Assembly: GCA_033763435.1 (NCBI GenBank)
Contig: JANRKN010000158.1
Span: 11,112-75,111 of the forward strand
Length of the DNA: 64,000 nucleotides
Origin: JANRKN01 sp033763435
GTDB lineage: Bacteria > Planctomycetota > Phycisphaerae > Phycisphaerales > UBA1924
Direction: 5' to 3'
Below, in pieces: positions 1-8,009 of the stretch (its first letter is position 1; each line of letters opens with the position of its first letter). The translations under genes and the position numbers were made by a program. A model generated the notes under the pieces. The model was not told the origin of the DNA and searched no databases. It saw nothing but the letters and a program-made list of their open reading frames with translations.

Positions 1-327
1 GAGCATCGCCTGACCCACGGGGCGGGCGGCGGGGCTGAGGGCCTCGGGCGCGCCGGTCTGTGCGGTGACGTCGATCATGCCCTCGCTCGCGGCGAGCGGG
101 CCCGAAACGGGATTGGTGCGGGCCGAATCATCGACCACGCGCGTCGCGGTCTCGTTCGACGCGGCGGGGGCGGCAGAAGGCGCGGCGGCTTGGGGGTCGA
201 CGAAGTCGTTGGCGCGGACGGCGGGAGTGCCGTCGATGGCCGAGCGAACGGTGCCGCAGCCTGAGAGCAGCGCGAGGGCGGTCAGGCCGAGCGCCGGGGC
301 GACCTGCCTGAGCAGGCGTGCGTTCAC
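1..327 (-). CDS. Lipoprotein of unknown function, C-terminus cut by the window edge
   Basis: The frame begins at a GTG and runs off the left edge, so only the first 109 codons are visible. The N-terminus has a short basic region (MNARLLRQ), a hydrophobic stretch and a lipobox LLSGC with the cysteine at residue 24. That is the expected layout of a signal-peptidase-II lipoprotein anchored by an acylated Cys. The mature part is Ala/Pro/Asp-rich with no domain I recognise. An in-frame ATG 14 codons upstream (base 369) would give a longer leader, but the GTG puts the lipobox at a typical distance. It is divergent from the DUF1844 gene. Confidence 0.7.
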   Translation of the reverse strand, partial: MNARLLRQVAPALGLTALALLSGCGTVRSAIDGTPAVRANDFVDPQAAAPSAAPAASNETATRVVDDSARTNPVSGPLAASEGMIDVTAQTGAPEALSPAARPVGQAML

Positions 328-559
328 GAGTTGCGAAGGAATCCGTCCCGACCCGCGAAGGTGGTGCATCGGTGGATGGTACCCGCCGGGGCGGGGAAAG
401 GTTCGCGGGTGGGTATGGGGCGCGCGGGCGGCCGGGGGAGCGTCCAAGGGCTGGCCGGGTGCGAAAACGCGGACGGAAGTTGCTAGGATCGTCCGGTTCC
501 CGATCGGGAGCAACGGTTCGGATGAGGGTGGGTTTGGGCGGTGGTGCAAGGAGCGTGCG

Positions 560-1141
560 ATGTCCTCCGGCGAAGCCCCGAAACTGATCATCGATTCGGA
601 CTGGAAGGCCCAAGCGCAGGCCGAGAAGGCCAAGGTCGCGGCCGCGGCGGAAGCCAAGGCGGCGTCGACCGCGGGCGCCCCGGCCTCGGGCAAGGCCCCG
701 GCGGACGACAACCGCCCGATCGGCTTTGAGGACCTGCTGAGCCTGCTTGCGAGCCAGGCGCTGCTGTATATGGGCGCGTTCCCCGATCGCTCGGGGCGGG
801 CGGTCGTGGCGCTGGACATGGCCAAGCTGCACATTGACCTGCTGGGCGTGGTGGAGCAGAAGACCAAGGGCAACCTGACGGCCGAGGAATCGACGATGCT
901 CCAGAAGATGGGGCACGAGCTCCGGATGGAGTTTGTCGAGGTCTCGAAGGAAGTCGCCAAGGCGGTGCAGGAAGGCCGGCTCAAGCCGCAGTCTGCCAGC
1001 GGGGCGATGGGCGGCGGATTGGGTGGGGCGCCGACGTTGAACCTGAACCCAGGACCGGGGCCGAGCATGGGGCCGAGCGGCGGCATGTCCTTCGGCGGCA
1101 CGTCCGGCCCGGGCTCGGGCGCCGGGCCCGTGAAGTTCTGA
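560..1141 (+). CDS. DUF1844 domain protein
   Basis: A 193-residue cytosolic protein. Residues 1-55 are charged and Ala/Lys/Glu-rich. Residues about 58-130 match the DUF1844 pattern, including FEDLLSLLASQALLYMG, then LDMAKLHIDLLGVVEQKT and KGNLTAEE. The last 60 residues are Gly/Pro/Ser-rich and probably disordered. The start is ATG 560, because AAGGAG at 548-553 sits 6 nt before it; the frame stays open further upstream but has no other signal. The molecular role of DUF1844 is unknown. The gene lies 65 bp before sdhC, so it may share a transcript with the sdh genes. Confidence 0.85.
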   Translation: MSSGEAPKLIIDSDWKAQAQAEKAKVAAAAEAKAASTAGAPASGKAPADDNRPIGFEDLLSLLASQALLYMGAFPDRSGRAVVALDMAKLHIDLLGVVEQKTKGNLTAEESTMLQKMGHELRMEFVEVSKEVAKAVQEGRLKPQSASGAMGGGLGGAPTLNLNPGPGPSMGPSGGMSFGGTSGPGSGAGPVKF

Positions 1142-1206
1142 GTCTCTCGTGATGGATTTCGAGGCCGGGCCGACTGCCCGACCCTCGCGACGAAAGGACC
1201 GATCTC

Positions 1207-2103
1207 GTGTCAGCCTCTCCGTCCAGCTCTTCCCAGTCCGGCTCTTCTCAGTCCGGCGCGGCGTCCCAGTCGGTCCTCGACAAGCACCATTTCCTGCTCC
1301 GTCGGCTGCACTCGCTGACGGGCATTGTGCCGATCGGCCTGTTCCTGATCGCGCACCTGGTGACCAACTCGTCGATCGTGTGGGGCAAGTTCGGCCTGCG
1401 TGCCGAGGGCGAGGGTTACTCGCTCGTCGAAGGTGGCGTCGCGTACTTCTGGAAAGAAGTGAAGTGGATCAACGAGCAGATTCCGCACCTGCTGCTCATT
1501 GAGATCGTGCTCTGGCTCTCGATCGCCTTCCACTCGATCTTCGGCATCATCTACGCCCGCTCGGGCCGGTCGAACACCGCGTCGTACGGCTTCGGCGGGA
1601 ACTTCCGCTATTGGCTGCAGCGGATGAGCGGGTACATCGGCGTGCTGTACATCTTCTACCACGTCGCGACGCTGCGCTGGGGCTGGACGTTCCTGGTGCC
1701 GGGCGGCACAAAGTGGTCGCACCAGCAGTCGGTCTCGACGATGGTCGCGGCGCTTCAGGGCAGCACCACGGGCTGGACGGTGTGGGGCGTCGTCGTTTCG
1801 ATCTTCTACTTCGTGGGCGTCACGGCGCTGGTCTTCCACTTTGCCAACGGGCTCTGGACCGCGGCGATCACGTGGGGCCTCACGGTCTCGCGCACGGCTC
1901 AGCAGCGCTGGGGCTACGCGTGTGCGGCGCTGGGCGTCGGGCTCATGGGCATGGCGTGGGCGTCGCTCATCGGCTTCAAGACGCTGTCCTTTGACCAGGC
2001 CGCGGCGGTCGAGAAGAAGCTCCTGAGCACCCCGGCGGCCTCGGCGCCCGCGCAGGCACCGGAACGGCTCGCGGAGACGGTGCCGTCCCAGAACACGCCT
2101 TGA
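1207..2103 (+). CDS. sdhC: Succinate dehydrogenase cytochrome b subunit (b558 type)
   Basis: A 298-residue integral membrane protein with five predicted hydrophobic segments. It resembles the single-chain cytochrome b558 subunit of the Bacillus/epsilonproteobacterial type, which carries two b hemes and needs no separate SdhD. Histidines in the membrane segments, for example in LFLIAHLVTN, IAFHSIFG, IFYHVATLRW and LVFHFANGLW, are the likely heme ligands. It anchors SdhAB and passes electrons to the quinone, probably menaquinone given mqnD in this window. The GTG start has AAAGGA about 8 nt upstream. The 175-bp gap to sdhA carries a G-rich tract. The tail after the last helix is Ala/Pro-rich. 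Confidence 0.9.
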   Translation: MSASPSSSSQSGSSQSGAASQSVLDKHHFLLRRLHSLTGIVPIGLFLIAHLVTNSSIVWGKFGLRAEGEGYSLVEGGVAYFWKEVKWINEQIPHLLLIEIVLWLSIAFHSIFGIIYARSGRSNTASYGFGGNFRYWLQRMSGYIGVLYIFYHVATLRWGWTFLVPGGTKWSHQQSVSTMVAALQGSTTGWTVWGVVVSIFYFVGVTALVFHFANGLWTAAITWGLTVSRTAQQRWGYACAALGVGLMGMAWASLIGFKTLSFDQAAAVEKKLLSTPAASAPAQAPERLAETVPSQNTP

Positions 2104-2221
2104 GCCGGGCGGGCCGGGCCCGCCGAGGGGCCCCTGATCCGCCCCTCATCCGGCCCTCATCCAGTGGGGCGGGTCGGACGAATTCCGCATCAGCACATCA
2201 AGAGCGGGTGAATGCGGTGGT

Positions 2222-2261
2222 GGGGCAGGTGGGGAAGGTGGGGGCGGTGGTGGTGGTGGGG
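2222..2261 (+). other. G-quadruplex-like tract in the leader of sdhA
   Basis: Four runs of at least four G (2222-2225, 2231-2234, 2240-2244, 2258-2261) are separated by loops of 5, 5 and 13 nt on the sense strand. The tract ends 17 nt before the sdhA ATG. The pattern fits a relaxed G4 rule because the third loop is long. It could affect sdhA translation relative to sdhC, but this is inference. Confidence 0.4.
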
Positions 2262-2278
2262 TTGAGCGAGGTTGAAGC

Positions 2279-4246
2279 ATGTCGCAGCAGCGCGTGATCG
2301 TCGTCGGCGGTGGGTTGGCGGGTCTTTCGGCCTCGGTGCGAATCGCCGAGGCGGGCCTGAGCGTGGACCTGTTCTCGATGGTGCCTGTCAAGCGCAGCCA
2401 CAGCGTGTGCGCGCAGGGCGGCATCAACGCGTGCAACGAGGTCGCCCGTCAGCAGGGCTACAGCGAGTACGAGCACTTCGACGAGACGATCTACGGCGGG
2501 GACTTCCTCGCTGACCAGCACCCGGTGCTGGAGATGGCCAACTGGGCGCCGCGGATCATCGACCTGCTCGACCGCATGGGTGTGCCCTTCAACCGCACGA
2601 GCGAGGGCTACCGCGACCTGCGGCTGTTCGGCGGTTCGCTCTTCAAGCGGACGCACTTTGCCGGCGCGACGACGGGTCAGCAGCTTCTGTACGCCTTTGA
2701 CGAGCAGACGAGGCGTTACGAGGCCGAGGGCAAGGTCAACAAGTACGAGTTCTGGGAGTTCCTCGCGCCGGTGATCGTGGATGGGCGCTGCGTGGGCATC
2801 GTGGCGCAGGACATGCGGACGATGCAGATCCGCTCGTTCCGCGCCGACGCGGTCGTGATGGCGACCGGCGGCAACGGGCTGGTCTTCGGCAAGAGCACGC
2901 AGAGCGTGATCTGTACCGGCGCGGCCGCGGCGCGCTGCTTCCGCGCGGGCGTGTGGTACGGCAACCCTGAGATGATCCAGGTCCACCCGACCGCGATCCC
3001 GGGCGCTGACAAGACCCGCCTGATGTCCGAGTCGGCCCGAGGCGAGGGCGGGCGAGTCTGGGTGCCCCGCAAGAAGGGCGACACGCGCGACCCCAAGCAG
3101 ATCCCCGAGGCCGAGCGCTATTACTTCCTCGAAGAGAAGTACCCCGCCTACGGCAACATCGTCCCCCGCGACATCGCGACGCGCGAGATCTTCGCGATCT
3201 GCGTCAACGAGGGCATGGGCGTGATGGGCCAGAACCAGGTCTATCTCGACCTCACCCACAAGCCCCGCGAGTACCTCGACAAGAAGCTCGGCGGCATCCT
3301 GGAGATCTACGAGAAGTTCGTGGGCGATGACCCGCGTTCGACGCCGATGCGCATCTTCCCAAGCGTCCACTACACGATGGGCGGCCTGTGGACGCAGTTC
3401 ACCAAGGGCGCGTACGCCCCCAACCAGCCCCTGCCCAAGCACAAGTCGGGCTCGCCCGCGCCGCTGGACGCCCGCCCGGGCCAGGGCATGTCGATCGGCG
3501 CCCCCAACAACATGATGACCAACGTGCCGGGGCTGTACGCCTTCGGCGAGGTCAACTTCGCGTACCACGGCGCCAACCGCCTGGGGGCGAACGCGCTGCT
3601 CTCGTGCATTTTCGACGGGCTCTTCTGCGGCGTGTCGGTCGTGAACTACGTTCAGGACGTGGTCAAGGCCAATCAGGGCTCGGCCGCGGCGCCCCAGAGC
3701 GCGTTCGACGCGGGCGTCGCCTCACAGGAAAACCTCGTCAAGAAGCTCACCGGCACCGTCGGCGCTGCGCAGGACGACGCGACGAATCCGTACTTGATCG
3801 GCAAGGAACTGGGCGAGGAAATGACCGCGGCCTGCACCGTTGTGCGGACAGACGCTCGCCTGCGGCAGTGTCAGAAGAAGATCGCCGAGCTCAAGGAGCG
3901 CTACTCGCGCGCGGTGCTGTCGGATGCCGCGGCGTGGTCCAACCAGTCGCTCTCGTACGCCCGCGCGGTCGGCGACATGCTGATCATGGCCGACGCGGTC
4001 GCGCTCGCGGCGCTCGAGCGTCGCGAAAGCCGCGGCGCCCACTATCGCGAGGACTTCCCCACCCGCAACGACGCGGAGTTCATGAAGAGCAGCGTCACGC
4101 GCTACGACGCAGCGTCGGACCGGGTGAGCCTCGAGTTCCAGCCGATCGACGCCGACCTGATTGCCCCGACGGCCCGGACCTACGGCAAGAAGGACGACAA
4201 GAAGTCCGAAGCCTCTGCCCCCAAGCCCGCGCTGGCGGGCGTCTGA
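2279..4246 (+). CDS. sdhA: Succinate dehydrogenase flavoprotein subunit
   Basis: A 655-residue protein that oxidises succinate to fumarate at covalently bound FAD. The N-terminal Rossmann motif is VVGGGLAGL. The FAD-attachment histidine lies in RSHSVCAQGGINA, and substrate-site sequences include HPTAIPGADKT with a downstream SARGEGG arginine. The C-terminal FAD-binding segment GEVNFAYHGANRLGANAL is intact. The length and the b558-type partner SdhC place it in the menaquinone-reacting class of complex II. The start ATG has a GAGG about 10 nt upstream. The C-terminus ends in a short Lys/Ala-rich tail. It is followed 54 bp later by sdhB. Confidence 0.96.
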   Translation: MSQQRVIVVGGGLAGLSASVRIAEAGLSVDLFSMVPVKRSHSVCAQGGINACNEVARQQGYSEYEHFDETIYGGDFLADQHPVLEMANWAPRIIDLLDRMGVPFNRTSEGYRDLRLFGGSLFKRTHFAGATTGQQLLYAFDEQTRRYEAEGKVNKYEFWEFLAPVIVDGRCVGIVAQDMRTMQIRSFRADAVVMATGGNGLVFGKSTQSVICTGAAAARCFRAGVWYGNPEMIQVHPTAIPGADKTRLMSESARGEGGRVWVPRKKGDTRDPKQIPEAERYYFLEEKYPAYGNIVPRDIATREIFAICVNEGMGVMGQNQVYLDLTHKPREYLDKKLGGILEIYEKFVGDDPRSTPMRIFPSVHYTMGGLWTQFTKGAYAPNQPLPKHKSGSPAPLDARPGQGMSIGAPNNMMTNVPGLYAFGEVNFAYHGANRLGANALLSCIFDGLFCGVSVVNYVQDVVKANQGSAAAPQSAFDAGVASQENLVKKLTGTVGAAQDDATNPYLIGKELGEEMTAACTVVRTDARLRQCQKKIAELKERYSRAVLSDAAAWSNQSLSYARAVGDMLIMADAVALAALERRESRGAHYREDFPTRNDAEFMKSSVTRYDAASDRVSLEFQPIDADLIAPTARTYGKKDDKKSEASAPKPALAGV

Positions 4247-4300
4247 CGACACACGCCCTGCCGACTCTGACCCGCACCCTCACGCGAACACCTGAGCACC

Positions 4301-5149
4301 ATGCTGAGCACCTTCACCAACGTCGATGAACTCTCCGCCCAGCGCCTGGCCAGCCGCAAGCGCGCGAAGGCGGGCCGGACGATCCTCGTGCGGATCAAGC
4401 GCTGCGACGGGCCGGGCAAGCCCTCGCGGTGGGAGGAGTTCAAGGTCCCGGTGCCGCCGGGCGCGAACGTGATCTCGACGCTTCAGCACATCGCGGCGCA
4501 TCCAGTGACGACGTCGGGCCAGCGCACGGTGCCGGTCGTCTGGGACTCGGGCTGCCTCGAAGAAGTCTGCGGCGCGTGCACGATGGTCGTCAACGGCATG
4601 GTGCGCCAGTCGTGCTCGGCGCTGATCGATGACTACGCGCCGAACGAGGGCGACGTGCTCACGCTCGAGCCCATGAGCAAGTTCCCGGTGATCCGCGACC
4701 TGTGGGTCGACCGCGAGCGGGTGTTCCACAACCTGCGCCGGGTGCAGGCGTGGGTGCCGATCGACGGGACGTACTCGCTGGGCGCCGGGCCCAAGGAATC
4801 GCCCGCGAAGCAGGAGACGCGCTACAAGCTCTCCGAGTGCATGTCCTGCGGCTGCTGCCTCGAGGCGTGCCCGCAGTTCAATCTCGAGGAAGACCCGAAG
4901 AACTGGGACAGCGCGTTCATCGGCCCGCACGCGATCAGTCAGGCGCGACTGTTCAACGAGCACGAGACGGGCAAGCAGCTCAAGGACGAACGGCTCGACG
5001 TGCTGATGGGCCCCGGCGGCGTGAACGACTGCGGCAACGCCCAGAACTGCGTTAAGGTGTGCCCCAAGCACATCCCGCTCACGGAGTCGATCGCGGCGAT
5101 CGGCCGGGCCGTCACGGTCCATGCCATTGCCAAGTTCTTCCGTGGGTAA
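4301..5149 (+). CDS. sdhB: Succinate dehydrogenase iron-sulfur subunit
   Basis: A 282-residue protein that relays electrons from FAD to the membrane quinone. The N-terminal ferredoxin half carries the [2Fe-2S] cysteines in WDSGCLEEVCGACTMVVNG with a further Cys in VRQSCSAL. The C-terminal half carries the [4Fe-4S]/[3Fe-4S] set in CMSCGCCLEACPQF and NCVKVCPKHIPL. Last gene of sdhCAB. Its last codons (AKFFRG) and stop lie inside the first unit of a 16-bp tandem repeat that continues beyond the gene, so the present C-terminus may have been shaped by repeat expansion. Confidence 0.95.
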   Translation: MLSTFTNVDELSAQRLASRKRAKAGRTILVRIKRCDGPGKPSRWEEFKVPVPPGANVISTLQHIAAHPVTTSGQRTVPVVWDSGCLEEVCGACTMVVNGMVRQSCSALIDDYAPNEGDVLTLEPMSKFPVIRDLWVDRERVFHNLRRVQAWVPIDGTYSLGAGPKESPAKQETRYKLSECMSCGCCLEACPQFNLEEDPKNWDSAFIGPHAISQARLFNEHETGKQLKDERLDVLMGPGGVNDCGNAQNCVKVCPKHIPLTESIAAIGRAVTVHAIAKFFRG

Positions 5150-5190
5150 GTTCTTTCGTGGGTAAGTTCTTTCGCGGGTAAGTTCTCCCG
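5132..5190 (+). repeat. 16-bp tandem repeat, 3.7 units, spanning the sdhB stop
   Basis: Units at 5132-5147 (AAGTTCTTCCGTGGGT), 5148-5163 (AAGTTCTTTCGTGGGT), 5164-5179 (AAGTTCTTTCGCGGGT) and a partial copy at 5180-5190. The sdhB stop TAA spans the first unit junction (5147-5149). In the other two units the same frame-shifted TAA recurs every 16 bases. The unit resembles the shorter repeats upstream of rpoD and dnaG in sharing GGG followed by a CTTTC block. Confidence 0.9.
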
Positions 5191-5309
5191 CCCGTGGGCC
5201 CGCCCGTACCGACGGCACAGTCGGCCCGACCCGCGAAGGGCGCCGCTCTACCGCGGGACTTTGAGGCACGCCCGTACACACCCCGGGCCCCCTGGCCGAT
5301 CTGCCGGTC

Positions 5310-6662
5310 ATGGCTCACGCGCGCACCGACACTGCCCAGCCCGAATCCCCCTCGTTCGCGTTTCCGGACACGAACTGGCCTTCGAACAGCCTCGTCCGGG
5401 GCGTGATCGGGCTCGTGAGCGCCTCGGCGTACGCGATCGAGGGCGTGCTCGAGCGGCGGGGCGTGGCCTTGCCGCGGGCCGGGCTGCCCTGGGGCGTCCG
5501 GAGGGCGCTGAAGGTCGGCGTGGGGCTCCCTAAGCCTCTGGCGGGCCTTCTGACGGGTTCGGTGGGGCTTGGTGGGGCAGGGATGGGTGAGTCTGACGGG
5601 CTTGAGTTCTGCACGCTGTCTCAGGCGGGCCGGCGGGCGCTGGAGGGGGACGAGGCGGGCCGGGCGGTTCGCGGGCTGGGTCTGGACGCGGCGATCATCT
5701 CCGAGGAGGGAGATGGAGCGACGCGGTTCCGGATCATCGCCGCGGAAGCCCCCGGCGCCGCGACCGAGGCGGGCTGGTTCGACTGGGCCGAGCCCAGGCC
5801 CCTGGCGCTGCACACGCTGTTCGCCCGCCGCGTGGACCCGGCGCAGGTCACGCTTCCGGCCTCGGCGTTCGAGCCGGGCTCGGTGGGCCTCACGCGGGCG
5901 CTCGTCGACCTGGCAGCGCTGCTCGCCCGGCACGATGAGCGGCTCACGACCGCCGACCGGCTCGCGGGGCGCGCGCCCGTCTGTCAGACCGCGCGCGAGA
6001 GAGCGTCCGAGTCCATGTTCGAGGTTCGCCGCGAGGCCGACCTGATCTTCAGCGCGTTCAGCGCGCTGGCCCGGCGTGTCGAGCAGGCGCGCGCGGGTGA
6101 GGTCGCGCAGATCGCGGCGCGGGTCGTGGCGTCGTATGCCGCGGGGCTGCACGCGGGCGAGGAGGCGGGCGCCGAGGGCGCGGTCTGCTCGTTTGCGGAT
6201 CGGCGCGCGCTGATCGAGCGTGTTGATCGCGGGCGCAGCGAGGACCCGGTGGTGCTGCTCGCCTTGACGGCGGCGCGGCTGGATGACCTTGCGGATGAGC
6301 ACGCGATCCAGGCCGCGGGGCGCGCGTGGGCCGCGATGCATTCGGCGACGCTGCCCGACCGGGTGGGCGTGCAGGACGCGATCCTTGAGTCGGCTTCGGA
6401 GGCCGGCGGCGGCGCGGTGGGATTGTTCGGCGCGGGGCTGGTGATGCTCCATGCCGCGGCCGAGCCCGATCGACGCACGTTCCTCCGCGAGGACCTCTGC
6501 GAGGACCTTCGATTCAGCGCCCGGTTCATCGAGCTCGAGCAGGAGTGCGCAACGCTCGAGCGCATGCTGCGGGAGCTCGACCGACTCAGCGCGGCCCAAG
6601 GTTCACGCGACACCGCCGGCAGCCTCGGGGCGGACGCGACCGCGCGTGCGAAGGCCGCGTGA
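5310..6662 (+). CDS. Hypothetical protein, 450 residues
   Basis: No family recognised. There is no signal peptide. Residues 30-100 are mildly hydrophobic and Gly-rich (SVGLGGAGMG), and the second half is helical and Arg/Ala/Glu-rich. It has few cysteines, no evident metal site and no nucleotide-binding motif. It starts at ATG 5310 with only a weak ribosome site and follows sdhB by 160 bp. Codon use looks like that of its neighbours, with strong GC bias in third positions, and the frame is long and uninterrupted, so it is probably a true gene. The converging small gene at 6704-7009 ends 41 bp away. Confidence 0.6.
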   Translation: MAHARTDTAQPESPSFAFPDTNWPSNSLVRGVIGLVSASAYAIEGVLERRGVALPRAGLPWGVRRALKVGVGLPKPLAGLLTGSVGLGGAGMGESDGLEFCTLSQAGRRALEGDEAGRAVRGLGLDAAIISEEGDGATRFRIIAAEAPGAATEAGWFDWAEPRPLALHTLFARRVDPAQVTLPASAFEPGSVGLTRALVDLAALLARHDERLTTADRLAGRAPVCQTARERASESMFEVRREADLIFSAFSALARRVEQARAGEVAQIAARVVASYAAGLHAGEEAGAEGAVCSFADRRALIERVDRGRSEDPVVLLALTAARLDDLADEHAIQAAGRAWAAMHSATLPDRVGVQDAILESASEAGGGAVGLFGAGLVMLHAAAEPDRRTFLREDLCEDLRFSARFIELEQECATLERMLRELDRLSAAQGSRDTAGSLGADATARAKAA

Positions 6663-6703
6663 GGTTCAGGTCCTGAGTTGCAGGGGCGCGGGCCGACGGG
6701 CTC

Positions 6704-7009
6704 TCAGCCGCGGAGATCGATCCGCGGGCGCGAGACCTGCTCGCGGCGCTTGTCCTGACGGACGAACGCGTGCTCCTGACGGTCCTTGCGGGCCTGTTCC
6801 TGTCCATTGCCCGCCGAGCCGCGGACGGCCTGATCGGTCTCGACTCCGGTCGTTTCGAGATCCAGAACGTCCTCTTCGAGCTTGCGCCGGATGGGATCGT
6901 TGACCTTGGTCTGGACGGGCTTGGACTGCGCCACGTTGCGCGCGATGGCCCCGGCCGCGGCCTGAGGCATCGCGGCGGAGTTCAACGGGCTGAACGAGGG
7001 CACGGGCAC
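6704..7009 (-). CDS. Small hypothetical protein, 101 residues
   Basis: Starts at GTG and is hydrophilic throughout, with an Ala-rich N-terminus (MPQAAAGAIARNV) followed by a highly charged helical region (DPIRRKLEEDVLDLE, DKRREQVSRPRIDLRG). No cysteine, signal peptide or membrane segment. Small proteins with an Ala-rich start and a charged tail ending in a short R-x-D-x-x-G-like motif are something I associate with Planctomycetota, but I cannot name a family. It lies between convergent genes with no apparent operon partner. Confidence 0.5.
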   Translation of the reverse strand: MPVPSFSPLNSAAMPQAAAGAIARNVAQSKPVQTKVNDPIRRKLEEDVLDLETTGVETDQAVRGSAGNGQEQARKDRQEHAFVRQDKRREQVSRPRIDLRG

Positions 7010-7145
7010 ACTTAAAGCATCGGATCCTGGCCCAACGCGGCTTCAGTTCCGCGGGGTTGGCCCGGTTATCGCACCCGAACAGGTCTGTGTGCGCGGACGC
7101 GCACCGGCTTTGGGGGGAGCGGGGTGGGGGTGAACTGGCCCGAGT

Positions 7146-7931
7146 TCAGACGCCGATCGTGCTCACGCCGCAGTCGACGTAGATGGTCTCGCCCGTGACG
7201 CCCGACGAGAGGTCCGACGCGAGGTACACGGCGGTCTTGCCGACGTCGCCGCCCTCCACGCCCCGGCGAAGCGGCGCTCGCATCACCGCGTGCTCGGCCA
7301 TGCTGTCGGTGCCGCCCACGGCCGAGGAGGCCAGCGTGCGGAGGTACCCGCCCGAGATCACGTTCACGCGGATCTTCTCGGCACCCAGTTCCGACGCGAG
7401 ATAGCGCGCGGTGCACTCGAGCGCGGCCTTGGCTACGCCCATGACGTTGTACCCGGGCACGACCTTCTCGGCGCCGTAGTAGCTCATCGCCATGATCGCG
7501 CCGCCGCCCGAGCGAGCCATGATCGGTCGCGCGCGCTGGGCGAGGCCCACGAGCGTGTAGGCGGAGACGTCGATGGCGCTGAGATAGGCCGCGCGGGGCG
7601 TGGAAGTGAACTTGCCGACCTGAAGCCAGTCGCGGTCGGCGAAGGCGATGGAGTGGACGAGGATGTGCAGCGCGTCGAAGGACTGGCTGAACTTGGCAAA
7701 GCACTCGTCGATCTGCTGATCGCTGGAAGCATCGAGCGGGCAGAGCCAGGGGTCCTTGATGCCGAGTTCTTCGATCGCCTTGCGCGTGCGGCGCTCGTTC
7801 TTCTCGCCGGGAAGGTGGGTGAAGGCCAGCCTCGCGCCATGCTCCATGAGCGACTGGGCGATGTACCACGCGTACGAGCGGTCGTTGGCGATGCCGACCA
7901 CGAGAGCGACCTTGCCGTCGAGCAGACCCAT
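7146..7931 (-). CDS. fabI: Enoyl-[acyl-carrier-protein] reductase (NADH)
   Basis: A 261-residue short-chain dehydrogenase that carries out the last reduction of the fatty-acid elongation cycle, trans-2-enoyl-ACP to acyl-ACP. The FabI-type cofactor loop is GIANDRSYAWYIAQ instead of the usual GxxxGxG. The catalytic Tyr-x6-Lys is in GYNVMGVAKAAL, with the first conserved Tyr in MSYYGAEK. The ATG at 7931 is preceded by GGAGG (7938-7942) at 6-nt spacing, which decides the start although the frame stays open far upstream. It is divergent from nadC across 78 bp. Confidence 0.96.
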   Translation of the reverse strand: MGLLDGKVALVVGIANDRSYAWYIAQSLMEHGARLAFTHLPGEKNERRTRKAIEELGIKDPWLCPLDASSDQQIDECFAKFSQSFDALHILVHSIAFADRDWLQVGKFTSTPRAAYLSAIDVSAYTLVGLAQRARPIMARSGGGAIMAMSYYGAEKVVPGYNVMGVAKAALECTARYLASELGAEKIRVNVISGGYLRTLASSAVGGTDSMAEHAVMRAPLRRGVEGGDVGKTAVYLASDLSSGVTGETIYVDCGVSTIGV

Positions 7932-7998
7932 GAGAAGCCTCCGTTGCTCCCCGACAAGAGCGAGGTCGAGGAGCGAGGCGGATGGTAGGTCGAGCCCA

Positions 7999-8004
7999 TA
8001 GCAT
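7999..8004 (+). promoter_or_regulatory. Possible -10 element of nadC, leaderless arrangement
   Basis: TAGCAT at 7999-8004 lies 5 nt before the GTG start of nadC, and there is no Shine-Dalgarno sequence between them. The spacing would put transcription initiation at or next to the start codon. No convincing -35 is visible. Confidence 0.3.
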
Positions 8005-8009
8005 CCGAC

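Noticed and set aside
7080..7110. GTGCGC / GCGCAC hairpin downstream of fabI as a terminator
   Set aside because: The stem is only 6 bp and no T run follows on the minus strand.
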